Below are positions 10,148 to 18,973 of a stretch of DNA of 64,000 nucleotides, one piece after another (positions within the stretch are counted from its first letter, which is position 1; each line of letters opens with the position of its first letter). The notes beneath the pieces are model-generated. The model did not search any database. It worked only from the letters and a program-made list of their open reading frames with translations, and was not told where the DNA came from. Origin of the DNA: Oceanobacillus neutriphilus (GTDB lineage Bacteria > Bacillota > Bacilli > Bacillales > Amphibacillaceae); contig NZ_BMLW01000003.1 of assembly GCF_014645515.1 (NCBI RefSeq), forward strand, positions 248,001 to 312,000, read 5' to 3'. Made by a program: the position numbers and the translations under genes.

Positions 10148-10162
10148 ATAAAGCGCTTTTAT
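10148..10162 (+). promoter_or_regulatory. Cre-like palindrome in leader
   Basis: ATAAAGCGCTTTTAT has the AAGCGCTT core of CcpA cre sites. It lies downstream of the promoter and just before the ribosome site, a position suited to a roadblock. The outer bases deviate from the cre consensus. Confidence 0.4.
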
Positions 10163-10179
10163 AAAAAGGAGGAACTGGC

Positions 10180-11367
10180 TTGGACATTCTCTTAGGCATC
10201 CTGGCAATTATCATCACATTTGGTTTAGCATTCTTAATGTCCAATGATAAGAAGAGAATCAACTTTAAAGGTATTGGCATTATGCTGGTCTTACAGCTGT
10301 TGATTACCTGGTTCATGTTTTCAACTACTATCGGTACAAAAATTATTACAGGAATATCAAATGTTTTTAATAAGTTAATTGAATTTGGACAAGAAGGTAT
10401 CAGCTTTGTGGTTGGAGGATTTATCTTAGATGAGAACGGCGTGTTCTTCTTTAACGTCCTTCTGTTAATTATCTTTTTTGCCACGTTGTTGTCTGTATTA
10501 ACTTATCTGAAAATCCTTCCGTTCATTATTAAATATATCGGGGCTGCTATTTCAAAGATTACCGGCCTGCCGAGGATTGAATCATTTAATGGTGTAAACA
10601 GTATTTTCTTTGGTCAGTCAGAAGCATTGATTGCGATTCGTTCACAATTTCATCATTTATCAGAGAATCGGCTTTATATTATTTGTGCATCTGCAATGAG
10701 TTCTGTATCTGCATCGATTGTAGGTTCGTACATTCTTATGTTGCCCCCAAAATACGTTTTAGTGGCGCTTCCGTTAAACATGTTCAGCGGGTTAATGATT
10801 GCTTCTGTTATTGCACCTGTAAATGTTCCTAAAGAGGAAGATAAGGTGGATATAAAAGATGTCAGTAATGATAAGAGTATTTTTGAAGCAATGGGAAATG
10901 GAGCATTGGAAGGCGGAAAGATTGCGCTGATTGTCGCAACCATGCTAATTGCTTTTATAGCATCTTTAGAGCTTGTTAATTGGATAATCCAGGCAATATT
11001 TGCAGGGGTCACACTGGAAGAAATTCTTGGCTATGTTTTTTATCCTATCGGTATCCTTATGGGGATTACGCCTGGGGAGGTATTACAAGCAGGAAGTATC
11101 ATGGGTACGAAAATTGTTACAAATGAATTTGTAGCAATGTTGCAGTTAGAACCTTTAATAGGAGAACTTTCTGAAAAAACAACTGGTATTGTAACGGTAT
11201 TCTTAACTAGCTTTGCCAATTTTTCATCGATTGGTATTATTGCAGGTACCGTAAAAGGAATTGATAGTGCAAAGGCAGTTGTCGTTTCTAAATTCGGAAT
11301 GAAGCTGCTGGCAGGATCGATTTTAGTATCCATTCTTTCAGCAACGATTGTCGGGTTATTTCTATAA
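10180..11367 (+). CDS. Concentrative nucleoside transporter (NupC/NupG family)
   Basis: A 395-residue CNT-family symporter for nucleosides in the cytoplasmic membrane, with many hydrophobic segments throughout. Family motifs are FNGVNSIFFGQSEALIAI (about residues 134-151) and SAMSSVSASIVGSY (about 172-185), which form the nucleoside and cation site. Length is typical for bacterial CNT. The start is TTG 10180, 7 bases after AAGGAGG. It is monocistronic between two terminators. Whether it is the NupC or NupG type cannot be told by eye. Confidence 0.9.
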   Translation: MDILLGILAIIITFGLAFLMSNDKKRINFKGIGIMLVLQLLITWFMFSTTIGTKIITGISNVFNKLIEFGQEGISFVVGGFILDENGVFFFNVLLLIIFFATLLSVLTYLKILPFIIKYIGAAISKITGLPRIESFNGVNSIFFGQSEALIAIRSQFHHLSENRLYIICASAMSSVSASIVGSYILMLPPKYVLVALPLNMFSGLMIASVIAPVNVPKEEDKVDIKDVSNDKSIFEAMGNGALEGGKIALIVATMLIAFIASLELVNWIIQAIFAGVTLEEILGYVFYPIGILMGITPGEVLQAGSIMGTKIVTNEFVAMLQLEPLIGELSEKTTGIVTVFLTSFANFSSIGIIAGTVKGIDSAKAVVVSKFGMKLLAGSILVSILSATIVGLFL

Positions 11368-11375
11368 AAGAACAT

Positions 11376-11419
11376 AAAAGCACCATGAGTCTTTAAAAAA
11401 AGATTCATGGTGCTTTTAA
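11376..11419. terminator. Bidirectional terminator (nup / MATE)
   Basis: AAAGCACCATGA..TCTTT pairs with AAAGA..TCATGGTGCTTT, with T runs on both strands. It serves the two convergent genes. Confidence 0.9.
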
Positions 11420-11438
11420 CGATACCTGTAAAACCATT

Positions 11439-12806
11439 TTAGCTTCGTTTTATCTGATAATCATGTTTTACCTTACGCTGGATGTATAATAAACGGAAAA
11501 GCAGAGCAGCTGCACCTGCACTTAAACCGGCAATAATTCCAATCCAGTAGCCAAAAGCATCAAAGTTTGTGTAGTTGGCAAATAAATATCCAACCGGCAA
11601 TCCGATGACCCAATAAGAAATTAGTGCGAGAACAAGTGTTACATTAACATCCTTATATCCTCTTAAAGCCCCTTGAATTGGCGCTCCAATTGCATCCGCA
11701 AGCTGATAAAAAATCGCAAAAAGAATAAACTGTTTTGTCAGGGCAATGACTTCCGGATTTGTATGGTATAGCCGTGCAACAGCCCCGTCAAATACAAATA
11801 AGATAATCCCGGTAAATAATGCGATAATTATCCCGCCGGTAATCCCTAAATAAGTATAAGAACGGGCATCCTTAAGGCGTCCGGCACCTACTTCAAACCC
11901 GACGGCAATGGTAAGTGCCATTCCCACACTTAATGGAAGCATGTATAATAATCCTGCAAAATTCATGGCTGCCTGATGGGCTGCAATGGTATTTGTATCA
12001 TAGACACTCATCATAATGGTGACTGCAGAAAAAATACTTGTTTCAAAAAACATGGCAAGTCCGATTGGCAGTCCGATTTTTAATTGACTGAGCCAATAAG
12101 AAATCTGTGGTTTAAAACCAACCCGAAAGACCTGATAAGATTTAAAAGGAGCAACTCTATGTATCATATATAAAGAAATGATACTGACGATCCAATAGGT
12201 AATACTTGTTGCGATACCTGCTCCAATCCCGCCAAATGCAGGTATTCCCAGCTTGCCGAAAATAAAGATATAATTTAGGAGTGCATTAATTGGCAGGGAA
12301 ATTAAGATAATAATCATTGAAGCTCTTGTCTGTCCCAATCCATCCATAAAACTTCGGACGGTATGGAAAATAAATAATGGCATAATGCCTGTAGCAAGGG
12401 AGACTAAATAATATTTTGCTACATGATGTACGTCAGGTTCCAGACTCATCAGCTGTAGAACAGGATCTAAAATAAAGAAGCCTGCAATGAGGATAATAAA
12501 GGATAAGCCGATGGAAAGGTAAATACCCTGCTGAATAACCTGTGGAATATCTTTTTTCTCCTTGGCGCCGATCAACTGGGCGATGATTGGAGTTATAGCA
12601 AGAACTATACCATTTACAGCTGTTAAAATAGGTATCCATAGACTGGAACCGATCGCAACTCCTGCTAAATCAACTGCACCAGCTTTCCCGGACATCACGG
12701 TATCAAAAAAATTCATCAGATTCATGCTGACCTGTGTCACAAGGATTGGCAGCATAATAATAATGAAAAGTCTTATCTTTTGTTTTCGGTTTGTTGTTTC
12801 ATACAT
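11439..12806 (-). CDS. MATE family efflux transporter
   Basis: A 455-residue membrane protein with twelve predicted hydrophobic segments in two similar halves, of the NorM-like MATE family that exports cationic drugs against Na+ or H+. The N-terminal LPILVTQVSMNLMNFFDTVMSG and a matching start of the second half (LPIGLAMFFETSIFSAV) show the internal duplication. AGGAAAG lies shortly upstream of the ATG. It is monocistronic and converges on the nucleoside transporter. The substrate is unknown. Confidence 0.9.
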   Translation of the reverse strand: MYETTNRKQKIRLFIIIMLPILVTQVSMNLMNFFDTVMSGKAGAVDLAGVAIGSSLWIPILTAVNGIVLAITPIIAQLIGAKEKKDIPQVIQQGIYLSIGLSFIILIAGFFILDPVLQLMSLEPDVHHVAKYYLVSLATGIMPLFIFHTVRSFMDGLGQTRASMIIILISLPINALLNYIFIFGKLGIPAFGGIGAGIATSITYWIVSIISLYMIHRVAPFKSYQVFRVGFKPQISYWLSQLKIGLPIGLAMFFETSIFSAVTIMMSVYDTNTIAAHQAAMNFAGLLYMLPLSVGMALTIAVGFEVGAGRLKDARSYTYLGITGGIIIALFTGIILFVFDGAVARLYHTNPEVIALTKQFILFAIFYQLADAIGAPIQGALRGYKDVNVTLVLALISYWVIGLPVGYLFANYTNFDAFGYWIGIIAGLSAGAAALLFRLLYIQRKVKHDYQIKRS

Positions 12807-12912
12807 AGTTAATCTTTCCTAACATTTCGTAATTCGGTTTTTTAGTTAAATTAATAGGTGCAATGGTAATTATACGCTGATATAATAATTTGGGAAAGGA
12901 TGAATTGATTCC

Positions 12913-13998
12913 ATGGAAAAAAGAAATAAAAAACGTATTATATTCACTGGCGGCGGTACTGCCGGTCATGTCATTGTTAATTTAGCACTTATACCATATT
13001 ATCAGGAACAGGGTTATGAGGTAGAATACATCGGATCTTATGAGGGAATCGAAAGAAACCTGATTGAAAAGCTGGATGGCGTGGCGTATCATCCAATATC
13101 CACTGGTAAACTGCGACGCTACATGTCTAAGGAAAACTTTAAAGATCCATTTAAAGTCTTAAAGGGAACGATGCAGGCTTTTCGCATTTTGGGAAAAAGA
13201 AAAAAGCCGGCAGTTGTTTTTTCAAAAGGCGGCTTTGTATCCGTACCGGTTGTTGCGGCTGCAAAATTAAGAGGAATTCCTTCCGTTATTCACGAGTCGG
13301 ATTTCACACCGGGTCTGGCTAATAAGCTGTCCATACCATTTACAAAAAAAGTATTGGCAACATTCCCTGAAACAATGAAATATCTTCCGGAAAAGAAAGC
13401 TTCTTATGTTGGAGCAGTTATCCGTGATGAATTATTCACAGGGGATAAAAAGACAGGATTGGAATTTGCGCAGCTCACGGGAGAAAAGCCTGTTCTATTA
13501 ATTATGGGCGGAAGCGGCGGATCTGAGAAGATTAATGAAACGATCCGTGAAGCATTGGATGAATTGCTGACAACTTTTGAAATTATTCATATTTGCGGCA
13601 GCGGAAAAGTAGATTCATCTCTTCATGTGCCAGGATATGCGCAATTTGAATATGTGCATGAAGAATTAAAGGATATTTTTGCTGCAACAGACTTTGTTAT
13701 CTCCAGAGCCGGCTCCAATGCCATTTTTGAATTTCTGGCTTTACGAAAGCCGATGCTGCTAATTCCGCTTTCCCGTGGAGCGAGCAGAGGAGACCAGATT
13801 ATTAATGCCAATTCTTTTAAGGAAAAAAACTATGCCAAAATTCTTGAAGAAGAAACATTAACAACTGAGAAGCTTATCCAGGAAACAGCTGCGCTGAAAA
13901 AAGCTGCTCCAATCATGCTGGATGAAATGAAAAAATATAAAAGTGAAGAATCAAGAAATAAAGTTATTGAAATTATTGAAGCAGTTCAAAAAAAATAA
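12913..13998 (+). CDS. murG: MurG, lipid II GlcNAc transferase
   Basis: Transfers GlcNAc from UDP-GlcNAc to lipid I on the inner face of the membrane, making lipid II for peptidoglycan. It is a GT28 enzyme of 361 residues. Glycine-rich GGGTAGHV (about residues 14-21) is the N-domain loop, with Ala where most MurG have Gly. The C domain has MGGSGGS and the UDP-sugar motif [10 protein letters not shown] (about 263-272). It stands alone rather than in a dcw cluster, as in some other Bacillaceae that carry a MurG of this type; a second copy elsewhere cannot be excluded. Confidence 0.92.
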   Translation: MEKRNKKRIIFTGGGTAGHVIVNLALIPYYQEQGYEVEYIGSYEGIERNLIEKLDGVAYHPISTGKLRRYMSKENFKDPFKVLKGTMQAFRILGKRKKPAVVFSKGGFVSVPVVAAAKLRGIPSVIHESDFTPGLANKLSIPFTKKVLATFPETMKYLPEKKASYVGAVIRDELFTGDKKTGLEFAQLTGEKPVLLIMGGSGGSEKINETIREALDELLTTFEIIHICGSGKVDSSLHVPGYAQFEYVHEELKDIFAATDFVISRAGSNAIFEFLALRKPMLLIPLSRGASRGDQIINANSFKEKNYAKILEEETLTTEKLIQETAALKKAAPIMLDEMKKYKSEESRNKVIEIIEAVQKK

Positions 13999-14015
13999 GC
14001 TAGCTGTAATTATAA

Positions 14016-14062
14016 AGAAAGGAAGGACCTAAGCAGATATACCAAGGTCCTTCCTTTCTTTT
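14016..14062. terminator. Bidirectional terminator (murG / carbonic anhydrase)
   Basis: AGAAAGGAAGGACCT (14016-14030) pairs with AGGTCCTTCCTTTCT (14045-14059) followed by T residues. It overlaps the carbonic anhydrase stop codon. Confidence 0.9.
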
Positions 14063-14615
14063 AGTCTTCTCTTGTAACAATATCTAACTTTCCTGTTTCC
14101 GGATCAATAACAAGACCATGAACTTTTATTTCCTTTGGCAGCAGCGGGTGATTACGGATAATACCCACACTTTGTGTCACAGAGTCTTCGATTTTTTCAA
14201 AGCCATGGAATTCCTTATGAAGATTAATACCAGAATGCTCCAGCGTATGTAACGTTTCCTCGGATATTCCACGATCAAGCATAGACTGCTGTAATGCTTC
14301 TGTATCTACATTGGACATCCCGCAGCCGTGGTGTCCGATAACAACAACTTCCTCTGCTTTTAAACTATAAATTGCTATGAGCAAACTTTTCATAATACTA
14401 TCAAATGGTTTCCGGATAATAGCTCCGGCATTTTTCACCATTTTCACATCACCATTACGAATATTCAAAGCTTTTGGTAGGAGCTCTACTAAACGCGTGT
14501 CCATGCAAGTGAAAATGACCATCCGTTTATTTGGGAACTTGTCCGTTGTATATTCTTCATACCCTTTACTATCGACAAATTTTTCATTGAATTCTAAAAG
14601 CTGATCTAAATTCAT
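14061..14615 (-). CDS. Beta-class carbonic anhydrase
   Basis: Interconverts CO2 and bicarbonate with a zinc site. The zinc ligands and Asp-Arg dyad of beta enzymes are present: CMDTR (Cys37, Asp39, Arg41) and HHGC (His95, Cys98). The protein is 184 residues, a usual size. The ATG at 14615 is chosen because GGGAG precedes it at good spacing; the frame stays open upstream to 14723, but that part overlaps the divergent promoter at 14681-14709 and encodes an unlikely Phe/Ile/Tyr-rich tail. Divergent from the bmr leader. Confidence 0.93.
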   Translation of the reverse strand: MNLDQLLEFNEKFVDSKGYEEYTTDKFPNKRMVIFTCMDTRLVELLPKALNIRNGDVKMVKNAGAIIRKPFDSIMKSLLIAIYSLKAEEVVVIGHHGCGMSNVDTEALQQSMLDRGISEETLHTLEHSGINLHKEFHGFEKIEDSVTQSVGIIRNHPLLPKEIKVHGLVIDPETGKLDIVTRED

Positions 14616-14680
14616 TTCCTTCATCTCCCTTAATTTAAAATAATAGCACGGATTATAAAATATGAAAATAAAAAAAACAA

Positions 14681-14709
14681 TTGACTTGCGATTTGGAAAA
14701 ATATATAAT
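14681..14709 (+). promoter_or_regulatory. Strong sigma-A promoter of bmr leader
   Basis: TTGACT (14681-14686), a 17-base spacer and a perfect TATAAT (14704-14709). It points at the 34-codon ORF and the ABC exporter genes. Confidence 0.88.
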
Positions 14710-14758
14710 GATAGGGCATTCAATTTTCAAATAAATGAGAAAAGGAGGAAAACACAAA

Positions 14759-14863
14759 ATGAATAACCTACAGCGTCAAATCAATCAGATGAATCAATCT
14801 AACCAAACAAAACAGAATATGATTTTGTGGCCTCCAAAAACAAAAGGGTGCTCTTTCTTCTAA
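14759..14863 (+). CDS. Leader peptide upstream of ABC exporter (BmrB-like)
   Basis: A 34-codon ORF with a near-consensus AAAAGGAGGAAAA ribosome site. The N half is Asn/Gln-rich (MNNLQRQINQMNQSNQ) and the C half contains LWPPKTKGCSFF. It is followed within 80 bases by an intrinsic terminator and then by a BmrC/BmrD-like gene pair. In B. subtilis, bmrCD is preceded by the leader gene bmrB, where ribosome stalling by translation inhibitors relieves a terminator; the layout here is the same. Similarity of the peptide itself to BmrB could not be tested. Confidence 0.72.
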   Translation: MNNLQRQINQMNQSNQTKQNMILWPPKTKGCSFF

Positions 14864-14886
14864 ATTTCAGGGGAGAAAAGTCATAC

Positions 14887-14911
14887 ATGGCCGCAAGTTT
14901 CCATGTGGCCG
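14887..14911 (+). promoter_or_regulatory. Alternative hairpin in leader
   Basis: GGCCGC (14889-14894) can pair with GTGGCC at 14905-14910, or with the identical GTGGCC inside the leader ORF (14827-14832, at the Trp-Pro codons). The two pairings exclude each other, which fits an attenuation switch. This is a by-eye fold. Confidence 0.45.
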
Positions 14912-14939
14912 GCTGATAAAGGGATAAATAGATTTTTAT

Positions 14940-14972
14940 AAGCGTATGCCGACAAATGGTATATGCTTTTTT
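14940..14972 (+). terminator. Attenuator terminator before bmrC
   Basis: AAGCGTATGCC (14940-14950) pairs completely, with two G-U pairs, with GGTATATGCTT (14958-14968), and a T run follows. It lies between the leader ORF and the exporter genes, so read-through must be controlled. Confidence 0.82.
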
Positions 14973-15061
14973 GGTGCTTTTTTAAACAGAAAATGGAATG
15001 TAAACAAATTCAATGGAAAAGTTTTAAGGTGTAGGAGGCTACATAGAAAGCAGGTGAAAAA

Positions 15062-16801
15062 ATGTTTGCAGTTTTTAAGAAATTAAGCTGGTTCTTTGCA
15101 CATTATTGGAAAAGATATACGTTCGCAATTATAGCGTTAATCATTGCAAGTGCAATTGGATTAATCCCCCCGAAATTAGTGGGGTATATTATAGACCATA
15201 TTCAATTTGAAACGTTGACTGCACAAATCCTGACAGCAGTTATCGCAGGATATATTTTATTGCTTATTGTGCATTATATTATCTCGTATCTATGGGATTA
15301 CACGCTTTTTGGCGGAGCCGTTATTTTAGAACGCTGGATGCGGAGTAAGCTGATGAAGCATTTTCTATCAATGTCACCAACTTTTTTTGGGAAATATCGG
15401 ACCGGTGATTTGATGGCAAGATCGACAAATGATTTAAAAGCAATCAGTCTGACAGCGGGATTTGGTGTGCTGACATTGGTTGACTCCAGTATATTTATGC
15501 TGATGATTATTACCGTAATGGGGTTAACAATCAGCTGGCCGCTGACCATTGCTGCCCTACTCCCACTGCCGATTATGGCAGTCATTATGAATTTTTACGG
15601 CAGTGCAATCCATCAGCGCTTTACGAAAGCTCAGGAGGCTTTTGGAGAGATGAATAACAGCGTCCTGGAATCCATACGCGGTGTTCGGGCTGTCCGGGCA
15701 TTTGTTCAGGAGGAGCATGAGAAAGAGCGATTTGAAGATATGACGAATGATGTATATGACAAAAATATTGAAGTTGCTAAAATTGATGCTCTGTTTGAAC
15801 CGACGATGAAAATTCTCGTCGGATTGTCTTATACGATTGGAATTGGTTATGGGGCCATGCTTGTATTTGAAAACAGATTGACTTTAGGAGACCTCGTTAC
15901 CTTTAATGTCTATTTAGGAATGCTGATTTGGCCAATGTTTGCCGTGGGCGAGCTGATTAACATCCTGCAACGGGGGAATGCATCCTTAGATCGGGTAAAC
16001 AAAACTTTATCCTATACACCGGATGTCCGGGATGTGTTGGAGCCTAAGCAGGTTGAAACGGTTAAAGAAATCTGTTTTCAGGATGTATCCTTTAACTATC
16101 CAAATACGGCAGAGAAGGCTCTAAAGGGAGTTTCATTGGATGTGCAGATTGGAGAGACTATTGGTGTTGTCGGAAAAACAGGAGCGGGGAAAACAACGTT
16201 ATTTAAGTTAATGCTGAGACAATATCCGGACGTACAAGGGAATATAGTTATCTCCGGAGAGGAAATAGAAACAATACCGTTAAAACAGATCCGTGATTGG
16301 ATAGGGTATGTACCGCAGGATCAAATGATGTTTTCTAAAACAATTCGTGAAAATATTCAATTCGGTAAAGAAGCTGCGACAGATGAAGAAATATTTCGGG
16401 CACTTGAGCTTGCATATTTCTCAAGTGACATTCTGCAGCTGCCTGAAGGATTGGATACCCAGGTCGGAGAAAGCGGAATTACATTATCAGGAGGACAAAA
16501 GCAGCGTGTAGCTTTGGCACGGGCCTTTATTAAAAATCCGGAGGTTCTTATTTTAGATGATTCCTTATCTGCAGTGGATGGAAAGACGGAAGCGGCAATT
16601 ATTGCTCATCTAAAAGAGGAACGCAAAAATAAAACTACATTTATAGCTGCGCACCGCTTATCTGCTGTCACGCATGCCGATCATATTATTGTTCTCGAGG
16701 ACGGCAGGATTGCAGAGGAAGGAAGCCATGAGCAGTTAATGAAAGAGAGAGGCTGGTACTATACACAATACGTTCAGCAGCAAATGGAAGAGGAGGTGTA
16801 A
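15062..16801 (+). CDS. bmrC: Heterodimeric multidrug ABC exporter subunit (BmrC-like)
   Basis: A 579-residue half transporter with an N-terminal six-helix exporter domain and a C-terminal nucleotide-binding domain. Walker A is GKTGAGKT (about 370), signature LSGGQKQR (about 474), Walker B ends LDDS, with Asp500 where the catalytic Glu normally sits, and H-loop AAHR (about 530). The Glu-to-Asp change marks the degenerate site of heterodimeric exporters; B. subtilis BmrC has the same substitution. The partner gene follows 2 bases later. Expected to expel drugs as a dimer with the next protein. Confidence 0.88.
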   Translation: MFAVFKKLSWFFAHYWKRYTFAIIALIIASAIGLIPPKLVGYIIDHIQFETLTAQILTAVIAGYILLLIVHYIISYLWDYTLFGGAVILERWMRSKLMKHFLSMSPTFFGKYRTGDLMARSTNDLKAISLTAGFGVLTLVDSSIFMLMIITVMGLTISWPLTIAALLPLPIMAVIMNFYGSAIHQRFTKAQEAFGEMNNSVLESIRGVRAVRAFVQEEHEKERFEDMTNDVYDKNIEVAKIDALFEPTMKILVGLSYTIGIGYGAMLVFENRLTLGDLVTFNVYLGMLIWPMFAVGELINILQRGNASLDRVNKTLSYTPDVRDVLEPKQVETVKEICFQDVSFNYPNTAEKALKGVSLDVQIGETIGVVGKTGAGKTTLFKLMLRQYPDVQGNIVISGEEIETIPLKQIRDWIGYVPQDQMMFSKTIRENIQFGKEAATDEEIFRALELAYFSSDILQLPEGLDTQVGESGITLSGGQKQRVALARAFIKNPEVLILDDSLSAVDGKTEAAIIAHLKEERKNKTTFIAAHRLSAVTHADHIIVLEDGRIAEEGSHEQLMKERGWYYTQYVQQQMEEEV

Positions 16802-16803
16802 GA

Positions 16804-18831
16804 ATGAAGAAGAGTACAGAGCGGCGGTTATTTCAATACGCCTTAAAATATAAAAAAGGAATTATTATCGGTCTTATCTGTTTAGTCATAGCTGTTGCTT
16901 TGGAGCTTGCCGGTCCCTTGATTGCCAAACGGGTCATTGATGATCATATATTAGGGGTAGAGGGCCATTGGGAGGCAGTGGAATCAGCTGATGATACTGC
17001 AGCTCCTTATCACGGCGAGTTATTAAAACGGTCAGATCGTATTTCAGGGGAAGATACTCTCTCAGGGGATACCTATACTTTGATGCAAATCGGTATTTCC
17101 TACTACATTTTTGAAGGAGAGCTGCCACTGACAGGACAGCGGGAAATGAATGATGGCGAATTGACTATTGAGTTAAATGATAATGTTGTTCAGGCCGAAG
17201 GAGAGCGTTTATCTGTTCAAGAAGCATATCCATTTTTTGAACCGGAGAAAACACCGATTATCTGGTTATTGGTATTATATATGATTTTATTAGTAATCGC
17301 CGGCGTTTTTCAGTTTTACCAGACATTTTTATTGCAAAAGTCTGCGAATCAGATTGTAAAGCAGATGCGGACTGATTTATTTGCACATACTGAGCGGCTG
17401 CCGATTAATTATTATATTGATCAGCCGGCAGGGACTATTGTCGCGAGAATTACAAATGATACCGAAGCAATTCGTGATTTATATGAACGTGTTTTATCTA
17501 TTGTTGTGACCAGTTTAATTTATATGGCTGGAATCTTTGTTGCTTTATTTATTTTAGACCCTAAGCTTGCAGCACTCTGCCTGCTTGTCATTCCGTTATT
17601 ATACGGATGGATGCAGCTTTATAAGTATTTTGGCAGTAAGTATAATAAGGTTATTCGAAAAACAATCAGTCAGATTAACGGAAATATTAATGAAGCAATC
17701 CAAGGAATGCCGATTATTCAGGCTTTTAATAAGGAAAAAGCGATAAAAGAGGATTTTGAAGTATTAAATAATCGTAATTATACATTCCAAAAGAAATTGA
17801 TCCGTTTAAGTGCGTTGACGTCTTATAATTTAGTAACCGTATTTCGGAATATAACATTTGTCGGTTTCATCTGGTATTTTGGAACTTCTTCCTTTGATAT
17901 GACAAGTGTGATTTCAATTGGTGTTCTATATGCCTTTGTCGATTACATTAACCGTTTATTTGAACCAGTAACGGATATTGTAAATCAGCTCCCGTTAATT
18001 GAACAGGCGAGAGTGGCGGGCAGCCGTGTGTTTGAGCTGCTGGATCAGCCTGCTGAAGAAACGGATAACCGTGAGATCGACAAATATAGAGGAACTATTT
18101 CCTTTGATCATGTATATTTTGCTTATCAAAAAGAAGATTATGTCTTAAAGGATATTTCCTTTAAAGTAAATGCCGGTCAGACAACTGCTTTTGTAGGTCA
18201 TACAGGCTCAGGGAAAAGCTCTATTATGAACCTGCTTTTCCGTTTTTATGATCCGCAAAAGGGAAGGATTACCATAGACGGGATGGATACATCTTCTTTA
18301 TCCAGACAACAGGTTCGCAGTCATATGGGGATTGTTCTCCAAGACCCGTTTTTATTCTCTGGTACTATTTTGAGCAATGTAACGATGCAGGATGAAAAAA
18401 TTACAAGGGAAACGGCAATCGCTGCATTAAAAGCGGTGGGGGCAGACCGGTTTATTAAAAAGCTGCCTAATGGCTATGATGAAGAGGTAACTGAAAACGG
18501 ATCTACCTATTCATTGGGTGAGAGACAATTAATTTCCTTTGCGCGGGCACTTGCTTTTGATCCATCTATTTTGATTCTGGATGAAGCGACAGCAAATATC
18601 GATACAGAAACAGAGCTGATGATTCAGCATGCGCTGGAGGTGCTGAAAAAAGGAAGAACAACACTTGTGATTGCTCACAGACTATCAACCATCCAGCAGG
18701 CAGATCAAATTATTGTTCTGGATAAAGGAACTATTATTGAACAAGGGAATCATGATACGTTGATTGCTGAACGCGGGTCATACTATCAAATGTATCAAAT
18801 GCAGCAAGGTTCCTTGAAGGTTAGTGTTTAA
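16804..18831 (+). CDS. bmrD: Heterodimeric multidrug ABC exporter subunit (BmrD-like)
   Basis: The 675-residue partner. TM1 (about 17-38) is followed by an insertion of roughly 100 mostly polar residues before TM2 (about 150), matching the extracellular domain of BmrD. Walker A is GHTGSGKSS (about 464) and Walker B LDEAT holds the catalytic Glu594. The signature is altered to SLGERQ (about 570). So the good Walker B here pairs with the good signature of the first subunit, giving one active and one degenerate site. GAGGAGGTG precedes the ATG. Confidence 0.9.
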   Translation: MKKSTERRLFQYALKYKKGIIIGLICLVIAVALELAGPLIAKRVIDDHILGVEGHWEAVESADDTAAPYHGELLKRSDRISGEDTLSGDTYTLMQIGISYYIFEGELPLTGQREMNDGELTIELNDNVVQAEGERLSVQEAYPFFEPEKTPIIWLLVLYMILLVIAGVFQFYQTFLLQKSANQIVKQMRTDLFAHTERLPINYYIDQPAGTIVARITNDTEAIRDLYERVLSIVVTSLIYMAGIFVALFILDPKLAALCLLVIPLLYGWMQLYKYFGSKYNKVIRKTISQINGNINEAIQGMPIIQAFNKEKAIKEDFEVLNNRNYTFQKKLIRLSALTSYNLVTVFRNITFVGFIWYFGTSSFDMTSVISIGVLYAFVDYINRLFEPVTDIVNQLPLIEQARVAGSRVFELLDQPAEETDNREIDKYRGTISFDHVYFAYQKEDYVLKDISFKVNAGQTTAFVGHTGSGKSSIMNLLFRFYDPQKGRITIDGMDTSSLSRQQVRSHMGIVLQDPFLFSGTILSNVTMQDEKITRETAIAALKAVGADRFIKKLPNGYDEEVTENGSTYSLGERQLISFARALAFDPSILILDEATANIDTETELMIQHALEVLKKGRTTLVIAHRLSTIQQADQIIVLDKGTIIEQGNHDTLIAERGSYYQMYQMQQGSLKVSV

Positions 18832-18858
18832 AATAAAATTGAATAATTGTTAAAGGAA

Positions 18859-18898
18859 GGCTCATGTATTCTTAAACCAAAGAGTATATGAGCTTTTT
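18859..18898 (+). terminator. Terminator after bmrCD
   Basis: GCTCATGTATTCT pairs with AGAGTATATGAGC (two G-U pairs), followed by TTTTT. Confidence 0.85.
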
Positions 18899-18973
18899 AA
18901 ATAGAAAAAAAGGCTGTTTTTAATAATATTTGTTAAAATAAAGATAATTAATTTACAAGTGAAGGGAGGCTGG

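Noticed and set aside
14616-14723. N-terminal extension of carbonic anhydrase
   Set aside because: Overlaps a strong divergent promoter, and a good ribosome site marks the shorter start.
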